Shown one piece after another: positions 8,430 to 17,261 of a stretch of 64,000 nt of DNA. Within the stretch, counting starts at the first letter, position 1. The number at the start of each line of letters is the position of its first letter. The notes beneath the pieces are model-generated. The model saw only the letters and a list, made by a program, of their open reading frames with translations. It was not told where the DNA came from and did no database searches. The position numbers and the translations under genes were made by a program. This stretch comes from Deinococcus sonorensis KR-87 (GTDB lineage: Bacteria > Deinococcota > Deinococci > Deinococcales > Deinococcaceae), in NCBI RefSeq assembly GCF_040256395.1, contig NZ_CP158300.1:62001-126000 (forward strand). The letters are read 5' to 3'.

Positions 8430-8446
8430 TTCTACTCTATACGTAA
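8430..8446 (-). promoter_or_regulatory. Possible RDRM-like site upstream of ddrA
   Basis: TTCTACTCTATACGTAA has the outer TT...ACGTAA elements and 17-bp length of the radiation/desiccation response motif bound by DdrO, but only about half of the positions fit. Location in an AT-rich stretch 56 nt before ddrA is right. Weak call. Confidence 0.25.
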
Positions 8447-8522
8447 TTGGCAAATGTGCTTCAATTACTTGCAGAATGGATGCGCTTTCATGAGTGCTCT
8501 AGCATATTCATTAAAGTAAAGA

Positions 8523-8551
8523 TGGACCTTTGCTTTAGCATCGCTTAAGCT
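8523..8551 (+). promoter_or_regulatory. Leaderless promoter of the histidine kinase gene
   Basis: TGGACC (8523-8528), a 17-nt spacer and TAAGCT (8546-8551), then 7 nt to the ATG at 8559. The distances place the transcription start at or near the start codon. Confidence 0.5.
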
Positions 8552-8558
8552 ACTGGGG

Positions 8559-10583
8559 ATGGGTGCGATGTCTCCTACCCCCGACCGGCAGGCGGGCGCG
8601 GACGGGCAGTTTCGGCTGCTGGACGCGCTGCCGCAGATGGTCTGGCAGGCCAGCTGCAGCGGTGAACTGCGCTTTGCCAACCGGGCGTGGCAGCAGTACA
8701 CCGGCCTGCACACCCTCCAGCCGGGGCTGGGGTTTGAGCAGGCACTGCACCCCGACGACCGCGAGGCGGCCCTGCAGGCGTGGCAGGCGTGCTGCGCCAG
8801 CGGCCAGCCCTTCGTGCAGGCCGTTCGGATGCTGCGGCCGGACGGCAGCGTCCGCTGGTTCGAAATCGAGGGGCGGGCGCTGCCGGAGGCGCTGTGGCTG
8901 TGCAGCTGCACCGACATTCACGAGCGGGTGGTGGCGGACGACTGGCAGCAGCAGACGCTGGCGGCCCTGCAGGCCCAGCACGACCGCGCCCGGCAGGACG
9001 CCCGCCAGGCCGAGGCGCTGCTGGCCCTGACCCGCCTGCTGGCCCACGCGTCCGATGAGGCGGAGGTGCTGCGGGTCCTGACCGACGAAGGCGTTTCGGC
9101 GGCCGGAGCCGCCATGGGAGCAACGGTGCTGGCCTCCGCGGATGGGCAGACGCTCGAATGGCTCAGCGGGCTGGGCGCCCCGGAGACCCTGATGCAGCGG
9201 CGAACGCAGGAGGTGCAGCAGAACATCCGGTTTCCATTGACCGAAGCCCTGTTGACCCGTGAACATGTGTACGTGTCCACGCGTGAGGAGCAGCTGGAGC
9301 GCTACCCCGCCTGCACCCTGGACGCCGCCGGGCTGCGGGTGGAAGCGTGCGCCGCCCTGCCGCTGCAGGTGGGCCAGCAGACCGGTGCCCTGGCACTGAT
9401 GTTCCGCGAGGCGCAGGAGTTCTCACCGGAACAGCGACGGTTTCTGGAGGTGCTGGCCGGCCAGCTGGGGCAGGCACTGGAACGGGTGCGGCTGGCCCGC
9501 ACTGAACGCGAACACCACCGGGCGACGGAACTGCGCGCGCAGCAGAGCGTTGCCGCGCTGAAGACGGTGATGGACAGCATTCCGCTGATCCTGTACGCCG
9601 TGGACCCGCACGGGCAGCTCACGGTGGTGGACGGTCAGGGACTTGCCGTGCTGGGCGTGAAGCAGGGGGACCTGGTGGGGCGCTCGTTGTGGGAGCTCGC
9701 CCACACCGTGCCGAAGATCGTCCAGCCGACCGAGCAGGCGCTGGCCGGCACCGCGGGGCAGCACACCTTCCAGATGGCCGGGCACGACTTTGAAGGCTGG
9801 TTTGTGCCGCAGCCCGGCAGCGGCGGCATGATCGGCGTGCTGCTGCCGATCACCGAGCGGGCCCAGGCGCAGCGCGATCTGCTGGAGGCCAACGAGCAGT
9901 TGCGGCGCAGCAACGCCGAGCTGGAACGCTTCGCCCACGTGGCGGCCCACGACCTGCAGGAGCCGCTGCGCACCGTCACCAGCTTTGCCGGGCTGCTGCA
10001 CCGGCACTACGCCGGGCAGCTGGACAGCCGAGCCGACCGTTACCTGAACAACATGGTGGGAGGGGCCGAGCGCATGAAGCGGCTGGTGGACGATCTGCTG
10101 ACCTATACGCGGCTCAGCCAGGACCAGCGTCCCCACATCCCCGTGGACCTGAATCAGGTGCTGCAGCACGCGCTGCGCCTGCTTCACGGCCCGCTTCAGG
10201 CCAGCGGCGCGTCGGTGCAGGCCGGTCCGCTGCCGCAGGTGCGCGGCGACCGCGCCCAGCTCACCACCCTGCTGTACCAGCTGATCGGCAATGCCCTGAA
10301 GTTCCGGGGAGCGGAGCCGCCGGTCATCCGGCTGAGTGCGGCTCGTCAGGGCGGTCAGTGGCAGCTGAGCGTCCACGACAACGGCCTGGGCATCGGCGCC
10401 GAGTACCGGGAACGCATCTTCGAGCTGTTCGAGCGGCTGCATACCCGCGAGCAGTACGACGGCAACGGCATGGGGCTGGCGGTCTGCCGCAAGATCGTGC
10501 AGCTGCACGGCGGAGAGATTCACGCCGAGGACGGCACGGGCGGCGAGGGCAGCACCTTCGTCTTCACGCTGCCCGCCACCTGA
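8559..10583 (+). CDS. PAS-GAF-PAS sensor histidine kinase
   Basis: A 674-residue soluble hybrid-sensor kinase. The order is: PAS (LLDALPQMVWQASCSGELRF..., ~20-125), a short coiled linker, GAF (~160-305), a second PAS (~330-430, beginning LKTVMDSIPLILYAVD), HisKA with the phospho-acceptor His464 in VAAHDLQEPLRTV, and HATPase_c with N-box IGNALKF, DNGLGIG and GMGLAV. The HDLQEP H-box is that of phytochrome-type kinases. No membrane segment or GAF chromophore Cys was recognised. The receiver protein at 0.93 kb would be a natural partner, but this is inference. The ATG at 8559 follows a leaderless-type promoter; MSPTPD at 8568 is the alternative. Confidence 0.85.
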   Translation: MGAMSPTPDRQAGADGQFRLLDALPQMVWQASCSGELRFANRAWQQYTGLHTLQPGLGFEQALHPDDREAALQAWQACCASGQPFVQAVRMLRPDGSVRWFEIEGRALPEALWLCSCTDIHERVVADDWQQQTLAALQAQHDRARQDARQAEALLALTRLLAHASDEAEVLRVLTDEGVSAAGAAMGATVLASADGQTLEWLSGLGAPETLMQRRTQEVQQNIRFPLTEALLTREHVYVSTREEQLERYPACTLDAAGLRVEACAALPLQVGQQTGALALMFREAQEFSPEQRRFLEVLAGQLGQALERVRLARTEREHHRATELRAQQSVAALKTVMDSIPLILYAVDPHGQLTVVDGQGLAVLGVKQGDLVGRSLWELAHTVPKIVQPTEQALAGTAGQHTFQMAGHDFEGWFVPQPGSGGMIGVLLPITERAQAQRDLLEANEQLRRSNAELERFAHVAAHDLQEPLRTVTSFAGLLHRHYAGQLDSRADRYLNNMVGGAERMKRLVDDLLTYTRLSQDQRPHIPVDLNQVLQHALRLLHGPLQASGASVQAGPLPQVRGDRAQLTTLLYQLIGNALKFRGAEPPVIRLSAARQGGQWQLSVHDNGLGIGAEYRERIFELFERLHTREQYDGNGMGLAVCRKIVQLHGGEIHAEDGTGGEGSTFVFTLPAT

Positions 10584-10641
10584 GGCGAGCCGGTACACTG
10601 AGGGCCACCATGACCGATATGACCTGTGCGGGGAGGCCCGC

Positions 10642-11517
10642 TTGATCCTGGTGGCGGGCAGCGCCAACGTGGACTTCCTGACGCCGGTGCCGCACATCCC
10701 CGCGCCCGGAGAGACGGTGCTGGGCGAGGGCTACAGCACCGCGCCGGGCGGCAAGGGCGCCAACCAGGCGGTGGCCGCCGGACGGATCGGCGGCGCGGTG
10801 GCGCTGCTGGCCGCGCTGGGCCAGGACGCCTTCGCGCCACTGCTGCGGGCCTCACTGCAGGCCAGCGGCGTACAGGACCTGACCGTGACGGTGGACGCGC
10901 CCACCGGAGCCGCCTTCATCAGCGTGGCGGCCGGGGGCGAGAACGCCATCACGGTGGCGAGCGGAGCCAACGCCCGGCTGGCCCCCGGTCACCTTCCCGC
11001 GCTGGACGGCGTGTCGTGGCTGGTGCTGCAGCTGGAGGTACCGCTGGAAACCAGTCTGGCCTACGCCCGGCAGGCCCGCGCCCGGGGCGCGTCGGTGCTG
11101 CTCAACGCCGCGCCGGCCCGGGCGCTGCCGGATGAGCTGCTGCGCTGCATCGACCTGCTGGTGGTCAATGAGGGAGAGCTGGAGGCGCTGGCCGGCGTGA
11201 GCGGCCCGGTCGAGACGCAGCTGGAAACGGTGAGGCAGCGCGGCCCCGGCACCGTGCTGGTCACGCTGGGCGAGCGTGGCAGCGTGGCGCTGGACCCCTC
11301 CGGACTGCAGCACTGCCCGGCCCATCCGGTGCAGGTGCAGGACACCACCGGAGCCGGCGACACCTATGTGGGTGTGCTGGCCGCCGCCCTGCACGACGGG
11401 AAGGCACTGGCCGAAGCGATGCGCCGGGCCTCGGTGGCCGCCGCGCTGGCCTGCACCCGCCCTGGCGCGCAGCCGAGCATGCCCACCCGCGCCGAACTGG
11501 ACGCGGCGCTGGCCTGA
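10642..11517 (+). CDS. rbsK: Ribokinase-like PfkB carbohydrate kinase
   Basis: A 291-residue PfkB-family kinase, closest in look to ribokinase. It has the N-terminal substrate motif GSANVDFLTPVP, GEGYSTAPGGKGANQAVAAG (the GGKGANQA signature), LLNAAPAR, VVNEGE, and the catalytic TTGAGDTYVGVL with its GAGD anion hole and base. It phosphorylates a pentose such as ribose with ATP. Start is TTG 10642, preceded by GGGGAGG at a 6-nt distance; an upstream ATG (10610) reads out of frame and stops early. It converges with the ABC transporter genes, whose LacI regulator also points to sugar use. Confidence 0.8.
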   Translation: MILVAGSANVDFLTPVPHIPAPGETVLGEGYSTAPGGKGANQAVAAGRIGGAVALLAALGQDAFAPLLRASLQASGVQDLTVTVDAPTGAAFISVAAGGENAITVASGANARLAPGHLPALDGVSWLVLQLEVPLETSLAYARQARARGASVLLNAAPARALPDELLRCIDLLVVNEGELEALAGVSGPVETQLETVRQRGPGTVLVTLGERGSVALDPSGLQHCPAHPVQVQDTTGAGDTYVGVLAAALHDGKALAEAMRRASVAAALACTRPGAQPSMPTRAELDAALA

Positions 11518-11547
11518 AGGCCGCGCCGCTTCCGGAAAGGGCAGAGT

Positions 11548-12564
11548 TCAGGCGCGCAGCGCCGGGTCGTGCAGGATGCAGCGGGCAAAGTGGCCGCCGC
11601 CCAGGTCGTACATCTTTGGTAACCCCTCGTTGCACACCGGGCGAGCGTGGGGGCAGCGCGGCGCAAACGGACAGCCGGGCGGCAGGTGCGTCAGGTCGGG
11701 AATCTCGCCGCGCGCCTGCAGCTCGCTGCCCCTCAGGTCCGCGTCCGGATTCGGGGCCGCCTGTTTGAGCAGCTGGGTGTACGGGTGCTGTGGCGTCCCG
11801 ATCACCTCACCCGCCGGCCCGATCTCCAGCAGGTGGCCGGTGTACATCACGGCCACCCGGTCACTCATGTAGCGCGCCCCGGCCAGGTCGTGGGTGATGA
11901 ACAGCATGCTCAGCCCCTCCTGATCGCGCAGGTCCAGCAGCAGGTTCATGATGTCCAGCCGGATGCTGACGTCAAGCGCGCTGGTGGGCTCGTCGGCCAG
12001 GATCAGGCTCGGTTGCGCGGCCAGCGCCCGTGCGATCACCACCCGCTGCCGCTGCCCGCCCGACAGTTCGTGCGGCCGTTTGGAGGCGTAGCTGGCCCCG
12101 GGTGAGAGGCCCACCCGCTCCAGCAGGGCATTCACCTGCGCCTGCACGGCGCTGCCGCGCGCCAGCCCGTGGATTTTCAGCGGCCGGCCCACCTGATACC
12201 CCACCGTGTGCAGCGGGTTCAGGCTGGCGTAGGGGTCCTGAAAGATCATCTGCACCTGCCGGCGGTAGCGCCGCAGCGCCGCCGCGCCCATGCGGTCCGG
12301 GACCGGCTGGCCGGACAGCGCCACCGTGCCGGCGGTGGGCTCGTGCAGGTGCGCGATCAGGCGGGCGATGGTGCTCTTGCCGCTGCCGGACTCGCCCACC
12401 AGCCCCAGCACCTCGCCGCGCCGGATGCTGAACGACACGTCGTTCACGGCGGTGAGCCGGCGGGCGCTGCGGCCCACCGTGAAGTCCTTGCGCAGCTGCT
12501 GCACCTCCAGCGCGCTGGGCGGCGGCACCAGCCGCAGCGCCTCAGACGACGGAACGCTTGTCAT
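11548..12564 (-). CDS. ABC transporter ATP-binding protein, oligopeptide/oligosaccharide type (DppF-like)
   Basis: A 338-residue ATPase with Walker A GLVGESGSGKST, the ABC signature LSGGQRQRV, Walker B LILADEPTSALD, and the C-terminal oligopeptide-transporter domain with the Cys pattern PGCPFAPRCPHARPVC that may hold an Fe-S cluster. It is the second ATPase of a Dpp/Opp-type importer whose other subunits are encoded just upstream. The ATG at 12564 overlaps the end of the preceding gene by 23 nt; the frame is open further upstream but is out of family there. Confidence 0.85.
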   Translation of the reverse strand: MTSVPSSEALRLVPPPSALEVQQLRKDFTVGRSARRLTAVNDVSFSIRRGEVLGLVGESGSGKSTIARLIAHLHEPTAGTVALSGQPVPDRMGAAALRRYRRQVQMIFQDPYASLNPLHTVGYQVGRPLKIHGLARGSAVQAQVNALLERVGLSPGASYASKRPHELSGGQRQRVVIARALAAQPSLILADEPTSALDVSIRLDIMNLLLDLRDQEGLSMLFITHDLAGARYMSDRVAVMYTGHLLEIGPAGEVIGTPQHPYTQLLKQAAPNPDADLRGSELQARGEIPDLTHLPPGCPFAPRCPHARPVCNEGLPKMYDLGGGHFARCILHDPALRA

Positions 12565-14464
12565 AGACGGCCACCTCCTGGGCGGCGGGACTCTGAACGG
12601 TGGCGGGGCTGTGCAGGAAGCAGGCCACGCTGCGACCCGGCTCCAGCTCGGCGCGGGCCGGCTTCTGCACGTCGCAGGTGCCGGGCATGCGGCTGGGGCA
12701 GCGCTCAAAGAAGGGGCAGCCGGGCAGCGTCACGCTGAGGCTGGGCGGGCGGCCCGGAATGCCCTCGCGCCGCTCGCGCGGGCCGTCCAGCGGCGGGAAC
12801 GCACTCATCAGCCGCCGGGTGTAGGGGTGCTTCGGCTCGGCGTACAGCTGGTGGGCGGGGGCCTCCTCCACCACCTCACCGGCATACATGATGGCGATGC
12901 GGTCACTCATCTCGACCAGCAGGCTGAGGTCGTGGGTGATGAACACCACCGCGATGCCCAGCCGCCGGCGCACCGCGTCGATCTCCTGCAGGATCTGGCG
13001 CTGCACCACCACGTCCAGCGCGGTGGTCGGCTCGTCCATCACGATCAGGCGCGGTTCCAGCGCCAGCGCGATGGCGATCACCACCCGCTGCTTCATGCCG
13101 CCCGAGAGCTGGTGCGGGTAGGCGTTCAGGTAGTCCTCGCGGATGCCCACCAGCGCGAACAGCTCCTTGGCCCGCGCCTCCAGTTGTGCCGGGTCCCGGA
13201 CCCCATGCGCCTGCATCGCGTCGTACACCTGCTCGCGCACCTTCAGCACCGGGTTCAGGGCGTTCATGCTCGCCTGGAACACCAGGCTGTAGTCCTTCCA
13301 GCGCACCCGCCGCAGCTCCTCCGGCGACAGGGCCAGCAGGTCCTGACCGGCCAGCCGAGCCTCGCCGCCGAACACCACGCCCGGGGCGTCCAGCAGGCGG
13401 GTCGCGGCGAAGGCCAGCGTGCTCTTGCCGCACCCGGACTCACCGGCCAGCCCCAGGAACTCGCCCGGCTGCACGTCCAGGCTCACGTCGCGCACGGCCC
13501 GCACGTTGCCGTTCGGGGTCACGTAGCCGGCGTCCAGGTTGCGGATCGCCAGCAGCGCCTGACCCTCGGGGGCGGCTTTCACCGGCGCCGCGCTCTTTTT
13601 GCGCAGCACCCGGGTGGCCCGGCCCGCATGCACCACCTTGGGGTTGGTCACCTCGTCAATGCCGAAGTTGATCAGCGCGAATGCGGTGCCCAGCAGCGCG
13701 ATGCACAGGCCCGGCACGGCAATCCACCACCACGCGCCCTGCAGCAGCGAGCCCTTGGCCTGCGCCCAGTACAGCATGGTGCCCCAGGTGACCTGCCCCA
13801 CGTCGCCCAGGCCCAGGAACGCCAGGCTCGCCTCGCTCAGCACCGCGTACAGCGCGGTGCCGAAGAAGCTGGCGGCGATCAGACCGGCGAGGTTTGGGAG
13901 CATTTCCGAGAAGATGATCCGGCCCGCCCCTTCCCCGGAGGCGATGGCCGCCTGCACGAAGTCGCGGTTGCGCAGCGCCAGCGCCTGAGAGCGCAGCACC
14001 CGCGCGCCCCACGCCCAGCCGGTCAGACTGATCACCAGGATGATGGACCACACGCCGCCGCCGCGCAGGAAGGCGCTGGCGATGATCAGCAGCGGCAGCC
14101 CCGGCAGCACCAGGAACACGTTCAGCAGCACGTTGATCGCCTCGTCGGTGCGGCCCCCGAAGTAGGCGGCGGCCAGCCCCATGGCGGTGGCGATGGCCGT
14201 GGCGATCAGGCCGGCCGTGAAGCCGATCAGCAGCGTCAGGCGCGCGCCGTACACCAGCTGGGTCCAGATGTCCTGCCCGAGCGCCGTGGTGCCCAGCAGG
14301 TGTCCGGGAGCGCCGGGTTTCAGCCAGGTGCCGAACTCCTGCGAGGTGGGACTGTAACGGGACAGCAGCGGGGCCAGCAGGGCCAGCAGCAGCAGCACCA
14401 GCAGCAGGCCCAGGCCCGCCGACGCGCGCGGCGAACGCCGCAGGACGGCAAAGAGCCCGCTCAT
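12542..14464 (-). CDS. Fused permease-ATPase of a Dpp/Opp-type ABC transporter (DppC-DppD)
   Basis: A 640-residue fusion. Residues 1-~280 are a DppC-like permease with about six membrane segments (LGLLLVLLLLALLAPLL first) and the EAA loop region RNRDFVQAAIASGEG. Residues ~310-640 are a DppD-like ATPase with Walker A LAGESGCGKST, signature LSGGMKQRV, Walker B LIVMDEPTTALD and the C-terminal Cys motif PGCPFFERCPSRMPGTC. The two are usually separate genes. The fusion fixes a 1:1 permease-ATPase stoichiometry on one side of the heterodimer. Start ATG 14464 shares ATGA with the stop of the upstream permease gene. Confidence 0.88.
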   Translation of the reverse strand: MSGLFAVLRRSPRASAGLGLLLVLLLLALLAPLLSRYSPTSQEFGTWLKPGAPGHLLGTTALGQDIWTQLVYGARLTLLIGFTAGLIATAIATAMGLAAAYFGGRTDEAINVLLNVFLVLPGLPLLIIASAFLRGGGVWSIILVISLTGWAWGARVLRSQALALRNRDFVQAAIASGEGAGRIIFSEMLPNLAGLIAASFFGTALYAVLSEASLAFLGLGDVGQVTWGTMLYWAQAKGSLLQGAWWWIAVPGLCIALLGTAFALINFGIDEVTNPKVVHAGRATRVLRKKSAAPVKAAPEGQALLAIRNLDAGYVTPNGNVRAVRDVSLDVQPGEFLGLAGESGCGKSTLAFAATRLLDAPGVVFGGEARLAGQDLLALSPEELRRVRWKDYSLVFQASMNALNPVLKVREQVYDAMQAHGVRDPAQLEARAKELFALVGIREDYLNAYPHQLSGGMKQRVVIAIALALEPRLIVMDEPTTALDVVVQRQILQEIDAVRRRLGIAVVFITHDLSLLVEMSDRIAIMYAGEVVEEAPAHQLYAEPKHPYTRRLMSAFPPLDGPRERREGIPGRPPSLSVTLPGCPFFERCPSRMPGTCDVQKPARAELEPGRSVACFLHSPATVQSPAAQEVAVYDKRSVV

Positions 14465-15447
14465 GCGCCCTTCCCGTCCCGCACGCGCGGGTCCAGAATC
14501 ACGTACATCGCATCCACCACGAAGTTGGCGATCAACACTGCCAGCGCGATGAACAGGAAGATTGCCTGCATCAGCGGGTAGTCCAGGGTGGTGACCGCGT
14601 TGTACAGCTGCAGCCCCAGCCCCGGATACGAGAACACCGTCTCGGTCAGGATGGACCCGCCCACCACGAAGCCGAGCGCCATGCCGAAGGCCGTGAAGCT
14701 CGGCAGCAGGGCGTTTCTCAGCACGTAGCGGTTCAGCAGCCGCCGCTCGCTAAGGCCCTTGGCCCGCGCGAAGGCGATGTAGTCCTCGCTCATCACGCCC
14801 ATCACGTTGTTGCGCATGGTGATCAGCCAGCCGCCCGCCGCCGTGATCACGATGGTGATGGCTGGCAGGGCCGCGTGACGCAGCATGGACAGCCACCACT
14901 CGCTGCTCAGCGGCGTGAGAAACGGGTCGAGGTTGCCGCTCAGCGGAAAGACGCTGCTCTTGAAGGCCAGCAGGTACAGCAGCAGCAGCGCCACCCAGAA
15001 GTACGGCATGCTGTTCAGGAAGAGGCCCAGCGGCGGCAGCGCGTCGGCCAGGCGTGTGCCGCGCCGCCACGCACTGTAGAGGCCCAGGGCGCTGCCCAGC
15101 AGGAACGAGATGATGGTGCACACGCCGATCAGCCCGATGGTCCACGGCGCGGCCTGCGCCACGATGTCCCACACCGGAGTGGGGAACTGCCCGATGGAGC
15201 GCCCGAAATCGCCACGCACGATCTTGCCCAGATAGGTGAAGTACTGGCTCAGGGCGCTGCTCTGGTCGTTGAGCCCGTAGGCGATCTTGAGGGCATCCAC
15301 GGCGCTCGGGTCGAGCTTGCCCTGGTACTTCGCCATCATCGCGCCGATCGGATTTCCCGGCACCAGCCGGGGCAGGATGAAGTTGAGGGTCACGGCCACC
15401 CACAGCGTGAACAGCAGGAGGCCAAACTTGCGCAGCAGATACGGCAT
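14461..15447 (-). CDS. ABC transporter permease (DppB-like)
   Basis: A 328-residue inner-membrane permease beginning MPYLLRKFGLLLFTLWVAV. It has the typical DppB periplasmic start (FILPRLVPGNPIGAMM), about six membrane segments and the EAA-loop segment MSEDYIAFARAKGLSERRLL. It forms the channel together with the permease half of the fused gene downstream, to which it is coupled by a 4-nt overlap. ATG 15447 is chosen over an open-frame start at 15498 because the protein begins like its family there and because the bases upstream form a hairpin. Confidence 0.88.
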   Translation of the reverse strand: MPYLLRKFGLLLFTLWVAVTLNFILPRLVPGNPIGAMMAKYQGKLDPSAVDALKIAYGLNDQSSALSQYFTYLGKIVRGDFGRSIGQFPTPVWDIVAQAAPWTIGLIGVCTIISFLLGSALGLYSAWRRGTRLADALPPLGLFLNSMPYFWVALLLLYLLAFKSSVFPLSGNLDPFLTPLSSEWWLSMLRHAALPAITIVITAAGGWLITMRNNVMGVMSEDYIAFARAKGLSERRLLNRYVLRNALLPSFTAFGMALGFVVGGSILTETVFSYPGLGLQLYNAVTTLDYPLMQAIFLFIALAVLIANFVVDAMYVILDPRVRDGKGA

Positions 15448-15463
15448 GGTGCACTCCAAGCAC

Positions 15464-15495
15464 GGCGGGGGAGCCCCAGGAGGAGCCCCCCCGCC
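15464..15495 (-). terminator. Intercistronic hairpin after the binding-protein gene
   Basis: GC-only arms (GGCGGGGG-AGCCCC against GGAGCCCCCCCGCC) with a 4-nt loop lie between the solute-binding-protein stop and the permease start. Such stem-loops commonly stabilise the upstream message and give more binding protein than permease. No T-run is present. Confidence 0.55.
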
Positions 15496-15507
15496 CATGA
15501 ACAGGTC

Positions 15508-17145
15508 TTACTTGGGCTTGACGTTCAGGTACATCAGCCGCGCGCCCAGCTGGTCATCGGGCGAGCCGTCGTTGTACGGGTTCTCGTTGCTGGGGAAGCC
15601 GGTGAAGCGGCTGGTGTTGAACAGCGCGAAGTTCAGACGGTCGGTGAGCGGCATCCAGGGCATGTCCTTCATCACGGTGCTGATGACGGTGCCCATCAGC
15701 TGCTTCTGCTGGGCCGGGTCGCTGGTGGCACGGAAGCTGGCGAGCGCCTTGGTGACCACGGGGTTGGTGTACCGGCTGAGGTTCGAGGCGGCCGTCTTGC
15801 CGACCGGAGCGCTGAAGTCCGGCGCGAAGCTCTGGTAGTACAGGTAGTAGGGGTTCGGCCCGCCGCCCCAGCCCCAGCTGATGCCCATGTCGTAGGTGCC
15901 GCCCTGGAAGCCGCCCGAGTAGCTGCTCCAGGCCTGCTGGTCGATCTGGGTGCTGATGCCGACCTTCTTGAGATTCTCGCTGATGACCTGCCCCATGGTG
16001 ATGAAGTCGGTCCAGCCGGCGCCCACCAGGATCTTGTAGGTGGGCAGCGGCTTGCCGTCCTTGCCCAGACGCACGCCCTGCGCGTTCTTCTTGTACCCGG
16101 CCTTGGTGAGCGCGGCGTCGGCGGCGGCCGGGTCGAACTTCACCTGCAGGCTCTTGGCGCTGGCCGGGAGCCACTGCTGCTGCTGCGCCGGAATCACGCC
16201 GCTGCTGTTGGCCGGCTGGGCCGCGCCCGCGTAGGCCTTCTGCGCCACGTCGGCGGTGTTGATCGCCTGCGACACGGCGCGGCGGAACGCCGGATCATTG
16301 AACGGCGCCTTGGCGGTGTTGTAGTACAGGTAGTTGTCGCCGGTCACCGGCCAGAAGTAGCTGTAGTTGGGTCCCTTGGACGCGTACTCGCCCTTGGGGT
16401 CCGAGATGCCGATGTAGCCGTAGTCGGCCTCACCCTTCAGCAGCTTGAGCAGCGCGGCGTCGTTGCTGTTGGTGGCGGTCCACACGATCGCGTCGATGTA
16501 CGGCTGGCCCTTCATCCAGTAGTTCGGGTTCTTGAGCACCCGCAGCGCCTGCTGGCTGTAGGCGTCGAACACGAAGGGGCCGGTGCCGACCGGCTTGGCG
16601 TTGGTCTCGGTGACCGGGTCCTTGATGGTGCTCCAGATGTGCTGCGGCACGATCATCTGGTTGGCCACGTACTGGAAGATGGGGGTGTTGGGCGCGCTGA
16701 AGGTGAACACCACCGTGTTGTTGTTGGTGGCCTTCACGCTGGAGAGGCCGCTCTTCCACAGCCCGGAGGTGTCGATGGCCGGGTACTGCTTGATGTAGTT
16801 GAAGGTGAAGGCCACGTCCTGGGCGCTGAAGGCCTGCCCGTCGCTCCACTTCACGCCGTCGCGGGTGGTGAAGGTCAGGGTCTTGTTGTCCTTGCTCCAG
16901 CTGTACTTGGTGCCCAGCACCGGCGTGGCCTTGCCGTTCAGCGCGTTAACGTAGTACAGCGACTCGTAGATCACGCTGTTGGTGGGCAGCAGGTGCTGAT
17001 CGCCCGGGGCGAAGGGGTTGAGGTTCTGGGCGCCCCACTGCGTCGAGCGCACGACGGTGAAGACGTTCTTCGGCTGCTGTGCGGCGGCGGTCACGGCCAG
17101 CACGGCGGTGGCAAGGGCGGTCAGTCGGAGCAGGGTACGGTTCAT
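15508..17145 (-). CDS. ABC transporter solute-binding protein, peptide/nickel/oligosaccharide family (SBP_bac_5)
   Basis: A 545-residue exported protein. The N-terminal signal peptide MNRTLLRLTALATAVLAVTA is cleaved near AAAQ; there is no lipobox Cys. The mature part has the family-5 fold signatures (YESLYYVNALNGKATPVL, DGVKWSDGQAFSAQDVAFTF). Family 5 proteins bind peptides, but several bind sugars such as cello- or xylo-oligosaccharides. The LacI regulator upstream and ribokinase downstream favour a carbohydrate or nucleoside-type ligand here; this is inference. A hairpin separates it from the permease gene. Confidence 0.88.
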   Translation of the reverse strand: MNRTLLRLTALATAVLAVTAAAQQPKNVFTVVRSTQWGAQNLNPFAPGDQHLLPTNSVIYESLYYVNALNGKATPVLGTKYSWSKDNKTLTFTTRDGVKWSDGQAFSAQDVAFTFNYIKQYPAIDTSGLWKSGLSSVKATNNNTVVFTFSAPNTPIFQYVANQMIVPQHIWSTIKDPVTETNAKPVGTGPFVFDAYSQQALRVLKNPNYWMKGQPYIDAIVWTATNSNDAALLKLLKGEADYGYIGISDPKGEYASKGPNYSYFWPVTGDNYLYYNTAKAPFNDPAFRRAVSQAINTADVAQKAYAGAAQPANSSGVIPAQQQQWLPASAKSLQVKFDPAAADAALTKAGYKKNAQGVRLGKDGKPLPTYKILVGAGWTDFITMGQVISENLKKVGISTQIDQQAWSSYSGGFQGGTYDMGISWGWGGGPNPYYLYYQSFAPDFSAPVGKTAASNLSRYTNPVVTKALASFRATSDPAQQKQLMGTVISTVMKDMPWMPLTDRLNFALFNTSRFTGFPSNENPYNDGSPDDQLGARLMYLNVKPK

Positions 17146-17261
17146 GCAGTCACCTCGGTCAAACGGAATCGGGCCGCGCTGGTGCGGAGGACGGGAAAGA
17201 GAGCGGCGCTCTGGCCCGCGGAACAGGGAAGGTCGCCCGCCGGGGGCCGCTGTTCACGGGG

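Noticed and set aside
12290..14581. 763-aa ORF on the + strand opposite the ABC transporter
   Set aside because: Antisense shadow of a high-GC gene: His/Gln/Arg/Gly-rich with no domain, fully covered by clear ABC transporter motifs on the other strand.
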